NCBI GenBank assembly: GCA_905182995.1
Contig: CAJJDP010000100.1
Span: forward strand, 349,258-413,257
DNA from: Paramecium octaurelia
Taxonomy: Eukaryota; Ciliophora; Oligohymenophorea; Peniculida; Parameciidae
DNA length: 64,000 nt
Direction: 5' to 3'
Shown: piece after piece, positions 24,272-35,789 of the stretch
How the letters are laid out: each line of letters starts with the position of its first letter
Numbering within the stretch: position 1 is the stretch's first letter
The notes under the pieces: generated by a model
The model's database searches: none
The model's input: only the letters and a program-made list of their open reading frames with translations
Told to the model about the DNA's origin: nothing
Program-made: the position numbers and the translations under genes

Positions 24272-24876
24272 TCATTGCTTTTTTGATTTAGTAATCAACC
24301 AATCCACCACTTGAGTAATATTATTTCCTGTCAATGCACTGCACATTGCCACTGCCCATCCATTCGATGTTATGTAATCCAAGTTTAAGCCTACATCAAT
24401 AATTTGTTACCTTCTATCAATTATTTTTCATTTAGATGAGGATTCACATCAATCTTATTTCCTATGATCAATATTGGAATATTTCGCAATGATTTGTTAT
24501 CTAATAAATTATGCAATTCCTTTTTTGATGTACCCAAAGTTGCTTACTATTATAATACTCATCTTTACATTGCTTGTATCAACGAGGAATATAAGTGCAT
24601 CACAACCTTAAGCATAATTTCCCCATTCTGGCCTATATTGCACTTAGCCACCAATATCCCAGATCTATTTTCTATATATACCCCTACTTTCATAGTCACC
24701 CCACCTTTCTTCACAGTTCTGACATTGAGACCCACTGTTGGCACTGTAAATGAAGGATCCCCCAAAGAAAGTTAATTCAACATCGTAGTTTTTCCAACAT
24801 TCTCTAATCCAACCATACAAACTTCCAACTTCTGAGTAGAGAATAAATTCTTCAATTTTTCGAACAAATTTCCCAT
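24272..24876 (-). CDS. ARL8: Arf-like GTPase ARL8
   Basis: ARL8 GTPases sit on lysosomes/late endosomes and link them to kinesin and tethering factors. The product is about 180 residues with three introns (23, 22 and 20 nt). It shows a P-loop GLENVGKTT, a PTVGLNVRTVKKGGVTMK effector region very close to the ARL8 PTVGFNMRKxTKGNVTxK, a WDIGGQ switch II, and GNKID for guanine recognition. The N-terminus lacks a Gly2 myristoylation motif of the ARF type and begins MGNLFEKLKN; Gly2 is there, but ARL8 proteins are usually acetylated. SALTG replaces SAK. Confidence 0.9.
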
Positions 24877-25581
24877 TAAAATATATAAAATTAATTTTAA
24901 AATATGAACTTGTAATAATGTCGTAATTCATAATCTTTTAAGTTAATAACTAAAAACTATTTAATTATTATTCAATTTTTCATTCCATAATCACTCTTAG
25001 AAAGTATATTTGTTTTTCAATATTTTATCAGGGGTTGATTAAAAAGATAAGGAAGAATAAACAAAATGGAGACAGTTGATCAAAAATATATAAATATTCG
25101 TTATAAACTGGATTTGGAACCGACTATAAGCAAGAGGAATATTATATTAATATGCATACTATAGACTTAAAATTATAAATAATCCTTGATTATAGTTACA
25201 AATTGGATCTATAATTAAATACTTATATATTTAGTCGTTTTTAAGTTTTGAAATCACTTTTCCATGTAAAATAAAAGCACTTAACAATAATTATAAAAAT
25301 TTTGAAAAAACAATTTTGATCATCATTTTAGAATGAAAAAATAGATTAATAGATGGAAGAATATTAGATCGAATAGTAGGCATTTCTAGATATTTTATTT
25401 TTGGTATCTTGGGTTTTTGAAAAAAATCAAAATCTTTAAATTTTGAAGTGAATTGTGTTTTAGATTGGAGAGAAGCGATTGAAACTATTTAAATTGAGGA
25501 GGTTAGGGATTTGGAGAAGTTATGTTCGAGGCATTATTGGATTAAATATTAAATAATTTATTGTGTAATATAAATTAATTA
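24877..25581. other. Intergenic region with possible gene remnants
   Basis: A 705-bp spacer between divergent genes. Two stretches look coding. One is an ATG at about 25065 opening METVDQKYINIRYKLDLE. The other is a frame at about 25463-25555 reading LDWREAIETIQIEEVRDLEK and then a Cys/His/Trp-containing end. They lie in frames I could not join by plausible introns. It may be a decayed gene or a gene I failed to splice. Confidence 0.35.
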
Positions 25582-26759
25582 ATGGCACGCAAAAGGGCTG
25601 ACCCCGATCGTTTCTTGGAGTACGAAGAATTCAAAGATCATTCTGGTTTTACTGTTTATGAGGCTGGAGATTATATAGATTTCTATTATGACTAATACAG
25701 GGGTTGGTTTGATGAATATGGCAATTACTACAATTCAAATGGTGAACCAACTAGACCTAATTAAAATAGCTTGAAGTTTTGGGATTCAATCAAATACAAA
25801 TGTATTAATCTTATCTGATCTATTATAGATGCTCAAGATGACATCGATGATTTATTAAATTAATATGACGGTGGGACTGATAGTGAGGATGATAATGACG
25901 ATGATTTTGAAAGGTTAATGATAAGATTTATTGTAGAGAGTACCATAATAAAGCTCATATGGATAAGCTAATCAAGAGATTGAAACATTATGGAGATCAG
26001 GAAGAAATTAAGATTAGATTCAGTCATAATAAATGGAATACAAAAGACAAGGATATCATTTAATTGATGGGAGCATAGAATGTGAAATCAGTATAATTTG
26101 ACTTTAAACACGGTACAAATTACAAAACTGGAACAGGAACCATAATCGCCTTTAATAAAAAGAGTGCTGAGCAAATTATTCAATAACACAACATTGAAAT
26201 CAATGGACAAACTATCTCACTTGATATTGATGCTTTAGATATCAATGATTCTGATGATGAAGTGATTGGTGTTTAGAAAGAAGATCCATTATTAAGTAAA
26301 CCATAATAAGTTGAATAAGTATAATAAGTTGAATAATAATAATAGTAATAATAATAAAATTAATAATAATAATAACATTAATAGTAATAATAATAACATT
26401 AATAATAATAGTAATAATAATAATAATAATAATAACAACAATAATAATAAAAAAAACCAGAAGTTTGGGAAAAAGAATTTTTAATAGTTGAAGGATTTCC
26501 TAATAATGAAACTAAAGATACTATTAAATAATGGTTGAATTAAAAAATATTTAGTAATGAACAAATTCAAGATGACTAAATTGAAATTAAGCTTAGAGAA
26601 AAATAAAATGGAAAGTAAGTCGACAAATTTTTTGCTGCAAAATTAGATTTAGGTTCTAAAAAAAGAATAGAAGATGCTAAAAATTTAATTGAAAAATCCT
26701 ACAACATGTTTCAAGGTAAGAGAAAGATTTTCTGTTCCGTATTCAAACCTTAAAAATGA
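25582..26759 (+). CDS. RRM-like protein with long poly-glutamine tract
   Basis: About 375 residues; introns of 27 nt (about 25801-25827) and 23 nt (about 25914-25936). An acidic/aromatic N-terminus (GDYIDFYYDQYRGWFDEYG) precedes two regions with RRM-like strand/helix alternation (IKIRFSHNKW, then EFLIVEGFPNNETKD). Between them lies a tract of about 40 glutamines mixed with two His and a few Val/Glu. The RRM assignment is inference from pattern; RNP1/RNP2 are poor. Poly-Q coding almost only by TAA/TAG shows clearly that these are sense codons. RNA binding is a reasonable guess and no more. Confidence 0.65.
26304..26450 (+). repeat. TAA/TAG trinucleotide repeat coding poly-Gln
   Basis: About 49 in-frame codons, of which about 41 are Gln; nearly all are TAA, a few TAG, and only two CAA. 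It sits inside a frame open for hundreds of codons on both sides. It could vary in length between strains like other trinucleotide runs. Confidence 0.85.
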
Positions 26760-26847
26760 AATTATGATTTATTTAATTTCTATTATAATAAACGAATAAA
26801 TTACAATATAGATATAGATATGAATCAAAGATAAATTAAACAATTTC

Positions 26848-27978
26848 TCAATACTTGATATCAGTTATTGATTTAATGGAGAAAGTTGGGTACGAACTTA
26901 TTAAGTCTGAGATGTATACAATCGAAGTCTCAGTGTCTACTTGATCTTCAGGAATGTCAATAGAATCATTATTTGGTATATTTGCTAAAAGCATCATTAT
27001 CTAATCATTATTCTTATGTTATTTTGTCCCCTTGATTGATTAGCTTAGAGTGACTGAATTACTTAATTTAGCAGATGTAGATTGATCTCCTATAGAAAGC
27101 ATCTATTTGAAAAGGTTTTTTATGTAATCGTAATCTGGCATAGTCTTTTGAGTCAGGGTTTCAATGTATGATTTGAATTATAAAAATTATGGAGGAAATT
27201 TTTAGGACAGAACTAGTGTATTAAAAATGGCATCTTTCATTTCACCAATTTTTTTAATTTCCATTTATTGGGTTTGTTGTTATTTTAGTGATTGCCAAGG
27301 TAAGTTCTCTAAAAATAGTACATTATAATTACAATTTCTTAGATACACCAAAACATAAAGAAGACTTTCTAAATCATCCTTGTACCCAAGTGGATTTCCT
27401 TTATGGGCCTATCTGCTGGCATATCTTAAAGATCCAACAAAGACTTTGTTTGAAAAAGGTCTCAGCCCTATTTTTTAAGATAGGCCGAAATCTATAAGAT
27501 ACATGAAACCAGGTTTTAAAATTTGATCAATCGGAACATTGATGAAAGGTTATGATATCATGATATTTTCTGGTTTTATGTCTAGATGTAGAATGTCTTT
27601 TTTATGAATTTACTGTAAGATATTGATAAGAGATAATCCAATGGCTAATATATGATGTAGAGAAAGTAGGTGGTCTTTGGTGATTTCATGGAGATTTCTT
27701 TTTAAAAGTGGAGTGATTAAATAACTCCTATGAAATTATGAATTTATATACTTCTAATCCGAAGTCTTTCCATAATCGATCAACTATGGAATGCCAAAGG
27801 TCCCGGCAAGTTCCTTTAGTTTTTTTATTTCCCCTTCTAACTAACCTAAGTTAGGATTTTTTTCCATTTTTAAGGCTAAAATTTGAGACGTCTAATTATG
27901 TTTGACTTTCAAGACTTGATGCCCAGAACCTGCACCTAGGGTGGAGAGTATTTTGTAATTGGAATTCTATAAAAACAT
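26848..27978 (-). CDS. CK1-like protein kinase
   Basis: About 350-370 residues; a 24-nt intron at about 27730-27753 and an optional in-frame 24-nt one near 27300-27330. The kinase domain starts at residue 8: GAGSGHQVLKV (Gly loop), ILALKME (catalytic Lys), HLDIKPENIMIS (catalytic Asp and Asn; the Arg of HRD is Leu), LIDFGLSQ and GSLRYASRQAH, where CK1 proteins have GT(x)RYASxxAH. DDLESLLYVLVYL follows, also CK1-like. It lacks an APE motif, as CK1 does. The C-terminal 100 residues are Ser/Thr-rich and likely regulatory. A large CK1-like expansion is known in ciliates. Confidence 0.85.
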
Positions 27979-28184
27979 CGCACTTTATTTATATTAATGA
28001 ATTTGTTTGAATCCCAGTGAATCAAAGCTAAAAATTTTAGGGGCAGATTTAATTTTTTTCGGTTTATTGTGGTTTGTTAGCTGTTTCCGTCGGCTAAAAT
28101 AGGAATAATTTTATTGGCAATTTAAATAGCAATGAAACACTGTAATACAAAAATTATAAAAGATTTTAATAAATAAATGAAACT

Positions 28185-29380
28185 TCATTAAAATGAAATT
28201 AGGCTTCTTCCAATTTAAACTTCCAGGCCTCTTTAAATTTATAGTTTTTCTTCTCTTATTTATTGTAGTGTGCCAAATTTAGAATGATTATCGAAAAGGT
28301 AAACTTAGTTATCAGAAACAAAAAGTCGAGCATGATTCCTGCTAACCGATATATCATTAACCCTAACATCGGTATCATTGGATCTTCCAAGTCGAAGGTC
28401 TCTGGAGTTCGAGAATTTAACAATGTAGACGCCCGAACTGTTATTCCATTCAATTTATTAGCCCTTCATAATTGAGTCTAAATAATACTTATTTATTGGT
28501 GAATTCCATCATTAAATAAGGGTAGTCATTTGGCTTACTTAATTCAATCAAATCATAGTATGCATCATCACTTTTGAACTTGGGTGGAAAATTGAATTTG
28601 CACAACTCACATTCCAAGTTCTTCCACAAATAAACAGTACAATTTTCGCTTTGTCGATTTTCTAATTTCATTCTCAACCAAGTCTTTAAACATTCCAAAT
28701 GTATGTACTTGATAGACCCACTACATTTACAAGGATTCAAAAGAGGATTCTTAGCAGTTTACTAAGAGGAACAACAGATCCTACACATCTATTAATCAGA
28801 GACATTGGATTATTGTGATTCGAACTCCAAAATGGATTGAACATGTTAAACATCCAAAACAATAGATCGGATAGTGAATTTGACTCTTCCTAATTTGATT
28901 ACATCTCCTTCCTTTAGGGGAATTCCATTTTCATGAATGACCTTCCAAATTTTGTTACCTATTTTGCCAGACACAGTTCTGAAAAATATATATAGAGTTG
29001 TTACTTATTACCAATAGTATGACATTCTTCATTTTCTTAAATCACTGATTTCTAATCCTCATTCATAACGAAGGAATTTACTAAATAGTAATTTTCATTT
29101 TTTTTCTTTATCTTGCAAAGTTAATCCTTGATGATAGATTCATTTTCAGTCCATTCCACTTAGTTTCGACCTACCAAATAACCTTCTGAATTAATCTGCC
29201 GTTATTATTGTATATATTTACCTAAAATGTTTGTTCTTACACATTGGCAGCATTCTCATAATCGAATAATGAGAAGGCCTCTTTTTGCCACGTTTTAACA
29301 TGAATGATTAATTTAGTGCAATCAACACTATTGACTTAACTAGCACTCTTTTGATAACAATGAGTTTAACAATTTCCCAT
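28185..29380 (-). CDS. RING-CH (MARCH-type) protein with FHA domain(s)
   Basis: About 370 residues; introns of 26 nt (about 29198-29223), 26 nt (about 28983-29008) and 25 nt (about 28461-28485). It starts MGNC, a possible N-myristoylation/palmitoylation site. Residues about 40-160 form an FHA-like unit (EGYLVGRNQ... ending DVIKLGRVKFTI). A C4HC3 RING-CH follows: CRICC, then NPCKCSGSIKYIHLECLKTW and C-x2-C in LECELC. A clear FHA core ends the protein: LRLGRSNDTDVRVND, ISVSRNHARL, then DNHSKFGT. FHA domains bind phosphothreonine; RING-CH fingers recruit E2. It is probably a phospho-dependent E3. No membrane segment is seen, unlike most MARCH proteins. Confidence 0.82.
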
Positions 29381-29443
29381 ATTAATAATTATATGTATTT
29401 GGGATAATTCAATTAAACATTAAATGATTCATCCAAACAAAGC

Positions 29444-31477
29444 ATGGCATAATCATAAAGACTCCAGCCACTAGAAACGAGTCGTAATTCAAATACTCCA
29501 CCACTTGATTTCAACAGATTATCCCCAGAACAACAATTTTTGATAAAAACCTGGTCTCAAAAATAACAAGAAGAGCTGTTAGGATTGTCAGTCAACACTT
29601 TACCCATACATCAATCATAATCTTTCTTTACAACCATCCAGCAACCTCAACAAAACCAATTCCTGCTCTAATAATAGTAACTCATTGACAATTACAATTA
29701 ATAATTTTAAACAATTGTACCTGATTAGCAACAACAAGATCCATAATTAGAGTAATAAGCATAACTACTTCAATAGTAACAATTGGAATAGCAGCAATTA
29801 TTGCTCCAATAACAATAATAGTATTTACAATAACAACAGCAATTGAAAACCTAATACGATTCAAATTATTTGAAAATGAAATATGATGAATCATGCCTCT
29901 AAATATTGAAGACTATGCCATCTCATTAGTCTTTAAACGAAACACAAATGCCTTTATTGTACAAATATTTTGACGTTGATTCCGAATTGTAAAATGATCC
30001 TCTTAATCTTTAACATTATGCTCTCACTCATAAATTGAATCCCTCATATAAATTGAGTCTACGAGTGTTCGTATTTGATAAATATTCAGTATACGAATAA
30101 TAAGAGAAATTGTTGCAATTGTAAAAGCAACAATTAACCCATGCCAATTTAGTAAATATACATTTGATTCATACTAAAAAGTATGTTTGCTTGTGTTTTG
30201 GCACTTTTAGAGTGTGTACCTTATTGGATTACATTCATTCCGATTGTGAAAGTACAATAAAGCATAAGCATTACTAAGAACATGAGATTTGGCTGATTCT
30301 GTAAAACATGGTTGAAGCATTATATTCCTTACATCTCAAAGGCATAGTTCATGGCAACGTAACTCTGGATCACATTGTGTTAACTCATCTGATTGATAAT
30401 TCATAGTTATACAAACTTATTTACAAGATCCAAGAAACAAATGTACTTTAGAAGAAGTTTCAGAATCAACAAAGTAAAATCTTATTAAGCAATGAATTAT
30501 ACAACTCATTTCTATTGAATGATTAATCAGTCTTGCCCACATGGAAATCTGACGTGTTTTAATTAGGATTGTGTATTTTATAGTTGTGTTTAGGACCTCA
30601 TAAATACGAAACTGTTTATGAGATCTATTAAAATGTGTTTGATGAATACAGATTAAATTAATTGATCAAAGAAGTCGACACTAATTATTCTTACAAACTG
30701 GTTTAATATTTACAATTCATGTTGACTACTAATTAAGAAATAAGACCAGATTGGATCAGATTGGAAGCTAAAATTAGTGAATTGCAACCAATCCAGCCTA
30801 TCAATATCATTTACAATTTTGAAGTTTAGTAAAGAATTGAGACCAAAATTTCAAAATCAAGGGCAAATTCAAAGAATGTGAGTTATTCTCATGTAAACTC
30901 ATTTAGAGTGTCTCCTATTGGAGAACCATAATCTAAACCATAAATGGAAGACATCAAGGAAATTACTACAAAGAATAACTTAATAGTGGAAAATAGAAAC
31001 AAAAGAAAAATGAATTGTAATGATGGTGGCTCCTATTATGGAGAAGTTTTGAATGGATTGAGGGATGGCTTAGGTCAATACGTATCAAATGAGTTCTCTT
31101 ATGATGGCTGTTGGAAAAACGATAAATATCATGGAAAAGGAACCTTATATTAAAATGGGAAATTGGTATACGAAGGTTCTTTCAAGTTTGGAGAATATGA
31201 TGGTTATGGCAAAGCTACCAATCCAAAACCAAAGTATTTCAATAGTTTATTTGATTACAAGGACTTTACAAAATTGGATTAATAGTGGATTCATTATATG
31301 GGTGATTTCAAAGAAGGGGAATTCAGCGGATTCGGTTAATTGGAACTTAGTAATGGAGAAAAAGTAACCTGCGTATTTATGAATGGAATGCCTAATGGAG
31401 TTGGAGTGTTTGAGACTTTGGATAAAAGAAGACTAAATGCATAATGGGATATGGGATTATTAATTAGAAGAATTTGA
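29444..31477 (+). CDS. Pseudokinase-like protein with C-terminal MORN repeats
   Basis: A single exon of 677 codons. Residues 1-150 are Gln/Pro-rich and low complexity. From about residue 230 to 480 there is kinase-like fold: VCLCFGTFRVCTLLDYIHSD, then LHLKGIVHGNVTLDHIVL in the place of the HRD loop, and SDVFQLGLCILQLCLGP as helix F. The HRD Asp is Asn in HGN and no DFG is seen, so catalysis is unlikely. From about residue 525 several MORN units appear: GSYYGEVLNGLRDGLGQY, YDGCWKNDKYHGKGTLY, YEGSFKFGEYDGYGKA. MORN repeats bind membranes or phospholipids, and such proteins often mark ciliate cortex. A start 51 bp upstream (29393) is in frame but would leave only 12 bp to the neighbour. Confidence 0.75.
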
Positions 31478-31506
31478 TTCATAATATGTTTATATATATA
31501 ATAAAA

Positions 31507-32194
31507 TCATACTATCAAAGAAAACCAGGACAAAAACAAATAAAATAAAAATACAGGGTAAACTGCCAACTTCTTCTTATGTGGTGGTACCAATGATGCC
31601 ATAAAACCAACAGATGCTATTTTTATTTAATTCAAATTTTACAATAGGCAGACCAAGCAAAACAAATGATCACTGGGATTAATTTCACAACAAATGGTAA
31701 GTAGGATCCAACAAATGCAATAATTATTGCTTCAATATTGATTGGAAATACACAATAACCCAAAAGACAAACAGATTGGAAAAATGATCTAAGCATAAAA
31801 AGAGATTGATTACACTTTTCCTCCTAGTAACTAAGCATTTAGAGTAACAACAAAAGCACCAACCCAAATAAGAACAAAAATGATTGCAAAAACATCAGAT
31901 TTTGAACTAGAAGTTGTGGAATCAGCCTTGAAACTCAGAGTCCTTCTATAGAATATTAATTTACATAGCCAAAGTCAAACAAAAAATCAATGGTCCCCAT
32001 AAATCCCCTATAAAATAGATAAATAGAATTTACAATTTCGTAATTCTTTTCCATTGTCCTCCTATTCTTTGGGAATTAATACATATTTCAATTTATATGC
32101 TATCATTCTCAAGTCTCTCATCTATATAAGATATTTCAATTACAATAGTCTCAGAAACACTCTCTTCCAAATCTAATGTTTTTAAGTCTTCCAT
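31507..32194 (-). CDS. YIPF6: Yip1-domain membrane protein (YIPF6-like)
   Basis: A Golgi/early secretory membrane protein that binds Rab GTPases. It has about 205 residues, with introns of 19, 25 and 26 nt (near 31935, 31803 and 31613). The N-terminal 60 residues are acidic (LEESVSETIVIE), then five hydrophobic helices follow: GDLWGPLIFCLTLA, then FQSVCLLGYCVFPINIEA and SVGFMASLVPPHKKKLAVYP. The GDLWGPL and FQSVCxLGYCxFP motifs are typical of YIPF6/Yip1 family members. No part appears missing. Confidence 0.88.
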
Positions 32195-32229
32195 TTATGA
32201 ATAATTTTATGGATGTTTTTAGTTTGAGT

Positions 32230-32783
32230 AATCCATCAAATGTTATTAAAAATATTAATAATTTCTGTGAAAATCCAACCAAATACATTTTAAATAAAAT
32301 AATCAATACATATAATAATCTTCAAAAGATACCTTTTAGAATTAAATATAAAAGTTCTGCACATTAGCATCGGCAGAGCAAAATTTTGCCATCATGAATT
32401 TGTGATTTCACTCCTTATTCACTACCTTCTGTGTCTAAAAGTAAACTTGTAGATTGTTTTGCTCATTAATTATAGGGTTACTGTATAACCAGATACCTTG
32501 AGTGCAAGAATTCGTGGTTGGACTCACTTAAAACTGGATCTATTAGCACTTAAAGTGATTACTCCATCGTTCTGGACATCAATTAGTTTGTTCAAAAAAT
32601 ACTTTTCCCTGTCCTGTATTTACCGCATATAACAACAAATGCTATGTTTCCTCTCAGTTAACTCAAAAATTAGGATGCTTCACCATAAAGTTCAAATTTA
32701 TTATTTTATGAAACTAAAGTAATTAATTGGATTAGCTTAAAATCTCTGATTAATTCTAATTTGATTTGGTCAAGATCAATCAT
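32230..32783 (-). pseudogene. Broken GBP-type large GTPase (GTPase domain fragment)
   Basis: From ATG at 32783 the sequence reads as a guanylate-binding-protein GTPase domain: CGKYRTGKS (P-loop), then, in shifted frames, FLNKL, VSPTTNSCTQGIWLY (switch I region), LDTEGSEQG (G3) and a KIFAL hydrophobic helix. Each block sits in a different frame, and the shifts fall within T runs near about 32600, 32540, 32435 and 32385. No GT/AG introns explain these single-base changes. The downstream helical domain is absent. This is a pseudogene, unless the shifts are assembly errors. Confidence 0.7.
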
Positions 32784-32939
32784 CTTTTTTTGATTTAAAA
32801 ATAATAATTATATTCAATACTACTAAGAGTGTATTTTATATTTAGCTATGCATCAAAATTATGATACAATCATTTTATTCTTCTGTTTTTTATTGCTTTT
32901 TCCCTATATTAATAATTTCTAATTAATCGTTAAATTTGA

Positions 32940-34822
32940 ATGGAAAATAATGAATAAGAGGAATATATTTAGTTAAAGAAAAACGTATTAGAATTGTACC
33001 TATGTCTTAGTATGCTTTGAGAGAGAATGAATGGAAGAAGGACAAGGCTTTGTATGAATAAAAAATACAATTGTTGGAAATGCAATTGGAGGATTATAAA
33101 ACAAGAGAAATGAATTAAAAGAAACTGAATGATACCATAACTTAGGCAATAGATATTTCAGGAAAATCATAAGTATCATTCAAAATCTATTTTATAAAGC
33201 AAAAAAGTTATACAGAATTTCAAAAATCTATTGAAGTCTAGATGGCCAATAACAAAAAGCATTAAGAAAGCATAACGAAACTGGAAGAAAAAGTATGATA
33301 AAATCATAAGTTTTAGCTTAGATGTCTGAATGAGTAATTGAACGAAAAAGAAATTTAAATTAAGGATCTTGAACTTTAGTAGCAGAAATAATAAATTACA
33401 TATGATCACAAGATTTAGAGTTTGGAATCAGAGAAATAGTATTTAAACTAAGAAATTACGAAATTCAAGGATTAGATGTAAAAAATAGAGGAAAATTTTA
33501 AATCAAAAGAGCAAGTATTCAAATTATAATGCGAATAAGAAATTCAAAAAATCAAGGATAATTTTTTTAAGGATATGCAAGAAAAACAATCAGATTATGA
33601 TTAACGATATCAATAATTAGCACAATTATACGAAAAAGAAAAAGACTAATTACAATAAAGATTGATAAGAAGTCAAAACACAATTAAAAAATATTAAACT
33701 CATATTGAATCTAATCAAGAAGTTCAACAATTACAATAGAAGTACGATGAACAAATCGCAGCTTTAAAATAAGAGATGCATGAACAATAAGTTCAATTTC
33801 AATATGAAAAAAAAATGCTCAATAAATAAATTGATGATCAGAGAATGTAATTTTGTATTTAATATATATTCTAGAAACACTAACAATTACGATAGCACTT
33901 CCAAGAAAAAGAGTGTAGATATGATGAAAATTAGGAATTCTGTAGTTTCTCAAGACAGTCCAGTTTAGTGTAAAAGTTTCCATATCTCATAACCTGATTT
34001 TAAGTAGGTGTTCTAACAACCAAAGAATTCAATAACATCCATTTAAAAATAATCACTTCAGCCTCAAAAAAACAATCAATCATTTGAAAAGGTTAAGGCT
34101 AATAATCATGACACTCTTCCTATGCCCATTGAAGATTTTAACCTAATGATGAGCAAAAAAGCAAAATCATAATCAACCAACTCTCTCCCTTTGAATAATT
34201 TAAATCTTAACTCATATCTTTAAGATGCAAGCATTATGAAGGAAGAAGCAGAAGCTGGAGATGAATACATTAGATTTAAGTTATCTAATCAACAGACTAC
34301 AAGATTTAATAATGACGTTGATCAACGAAGATCATATTCACAATAAGGGACTAAAGCTCATAGTATTAGTTCGACTACAAACTTAAGTAAAATGTTAGGA
34401 TAGACAGATTAAAGTTATTAAAATTAAAATACTTCGATATCTACTTAGTAAAAAACTCATAACACTTCATTTTCGCATTTTAAGGTTCCGTCTTTTACTT
34501 AAGGTCAATTAAACAATCTTAAATATAGTTTATATTAGCAACAACCTTAAACTACTTTGAGAATGAATGATAATCATATTAATCACATCTAATAAATTAA
34601 GGCGAGATACATAAATTAGGATGAATCTACTTAGAATGACTCTAATTCTTTCAAATATGTAAATATAATTGGTATTAAGAGAATAAAGAGAATCAGTAGC
34701 CATCGAAAAGTGTACATATAAATAACGAAATCAAGTTTTTGATTGGCAAACTGCTTCAAGCAAAAGGGAAATTGACGACGGAGTTGGAAAACACATAGAA
34801 ATCTTGTAGATATAAGACTTGA
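32940..34822 (+). CDS. Long coiled-coil, Gln-rich protein
   Basis: About 585 residues. Introns of 26 nt (about 32985-33010), 24 nt (about 33292-33315), 28 nt (about 33848-33875) and 23 nt (near 34660) restore the frame, with an optional 27-nt one near 33175. Residues about 15-290 are continuous coiled coil (KDKALYEQKIQLLEMQLEDY, KSYTEFQKSIEVQ). The C-terminal half is Ser/Asn/Gln-rich and disordered, ending in a short helix (NEIKFLIGKLLQAKG). The coiled-coil start resembles the C-terminal stalk I associate with ciliate GBP-type GTPases, but no GTPase domain is present. The function is unknown. Confidence 0.62.
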
Positions 34823-34910
34823 ATGTTATTAATTATATTGTTTTAGAGCATCTATTCATCTAATCTCAAAATTACATATAATTTTAATAATTAACATAAC
34901 TATAATATTA

Positions 34911-35546
34911 ATGCCGGAAGGAATTTACGTTTCTATTATGTTACCAGCCTTTTAGGTTAGACATGAAAATCAGATTGTATGATATTTAATAAAGCATTAA
35001 GGATAAACTCTTAAAATAAACTTTGTGCATATCATCTCATACTTATGAATTATTTGAAATTCCATCAAAAATAGGCAAGGAGTTTTGTGTTAGATTAATC
35101 TAAAATTGTAAGATTAATTGGATCATCTTAAGCTTTTAATTTGCAAGACTTAGAAAAGTTAATGGAAGATAATCGTTCACTTTAAGCATCATATTAAAAA
35201 TGTAAAGAATCTTTATAGGCACTTAATTGTGAACTGGAGAAAATCATGAATGACCCTCAAGCGTTATCAGAGACTGACAAACTTAAACACCAAAAGCTAA
35301 CCACAAAATACAAATAAGTCAATGATGAAAACAAAAGACTCAGATAACATTTAAAGTACGCTTCTATGTGAATTAGATAACTGAATGAAGACTTTTGCAA
35401 GCAAAGAGTTGAAACTTAAACCACATTTGATTAGCTTCGAGAAGAAATAGATCTATTAGTAAAGGTATGAAACTTTTCTTAATTAAAAGGAACTGGCTCC
35501 ATTTTAATAACAGAAGAAGCAAAATGATATTTTAATATCTAATTGA
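34911..35546 (+). CDS. Hypothetical coiled-coil protein
   Basis: About 175 residues after removal of four putative introns (25, 31, 21 and 25 nt). The N-terminus (MPEGIYVSIMLPAF) is hydrophobic. The remainder is helical and charged (LQDLEKLMEDNRSLQASYQK, LREEIDLLVK). The 31-nt intron near 35070-35100 is the least secure. There is no known motif. It follows the preceding coiled-coil gene by 88 bp on the same strand but is a separate reading. Confidence 0.5.
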
Positions 35547-35789
35547 TTCATATAAAAAATATTCTTTAGCCCATACTAACTTTTTATTTATATTCTTATC
35601 CACTGCGTATTAAGTTGTAATTTAAATTTAAATTAATGTTATATGAGTAACACTTACACCTCATAAATCTAGAAAGGCTGAAATAACTCAATAAGTTATG
35701 CTTCATTCTAAATTAATTTCAACTTAGAACATCAGATGATGTCTAATTTTATTTATTTTAATTGATTTATTATTATATTGGTTTTAAAA

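Noticed and set aside
28256-28453. A minus-strand hydrophobic frame suggesting a membrane protein
   Set aside because: The frame one base away, joined by a 25-nt intron, encodes a textbook FHA core, so this is an overlapping shadow frame.
32176-32367. A plus-strand 63-codon frame overlapping the YIPF6 start
   Set aside because: It overlaps the first codons of a conserved gene and lies over the GBP-like pseudogene; no independent support.
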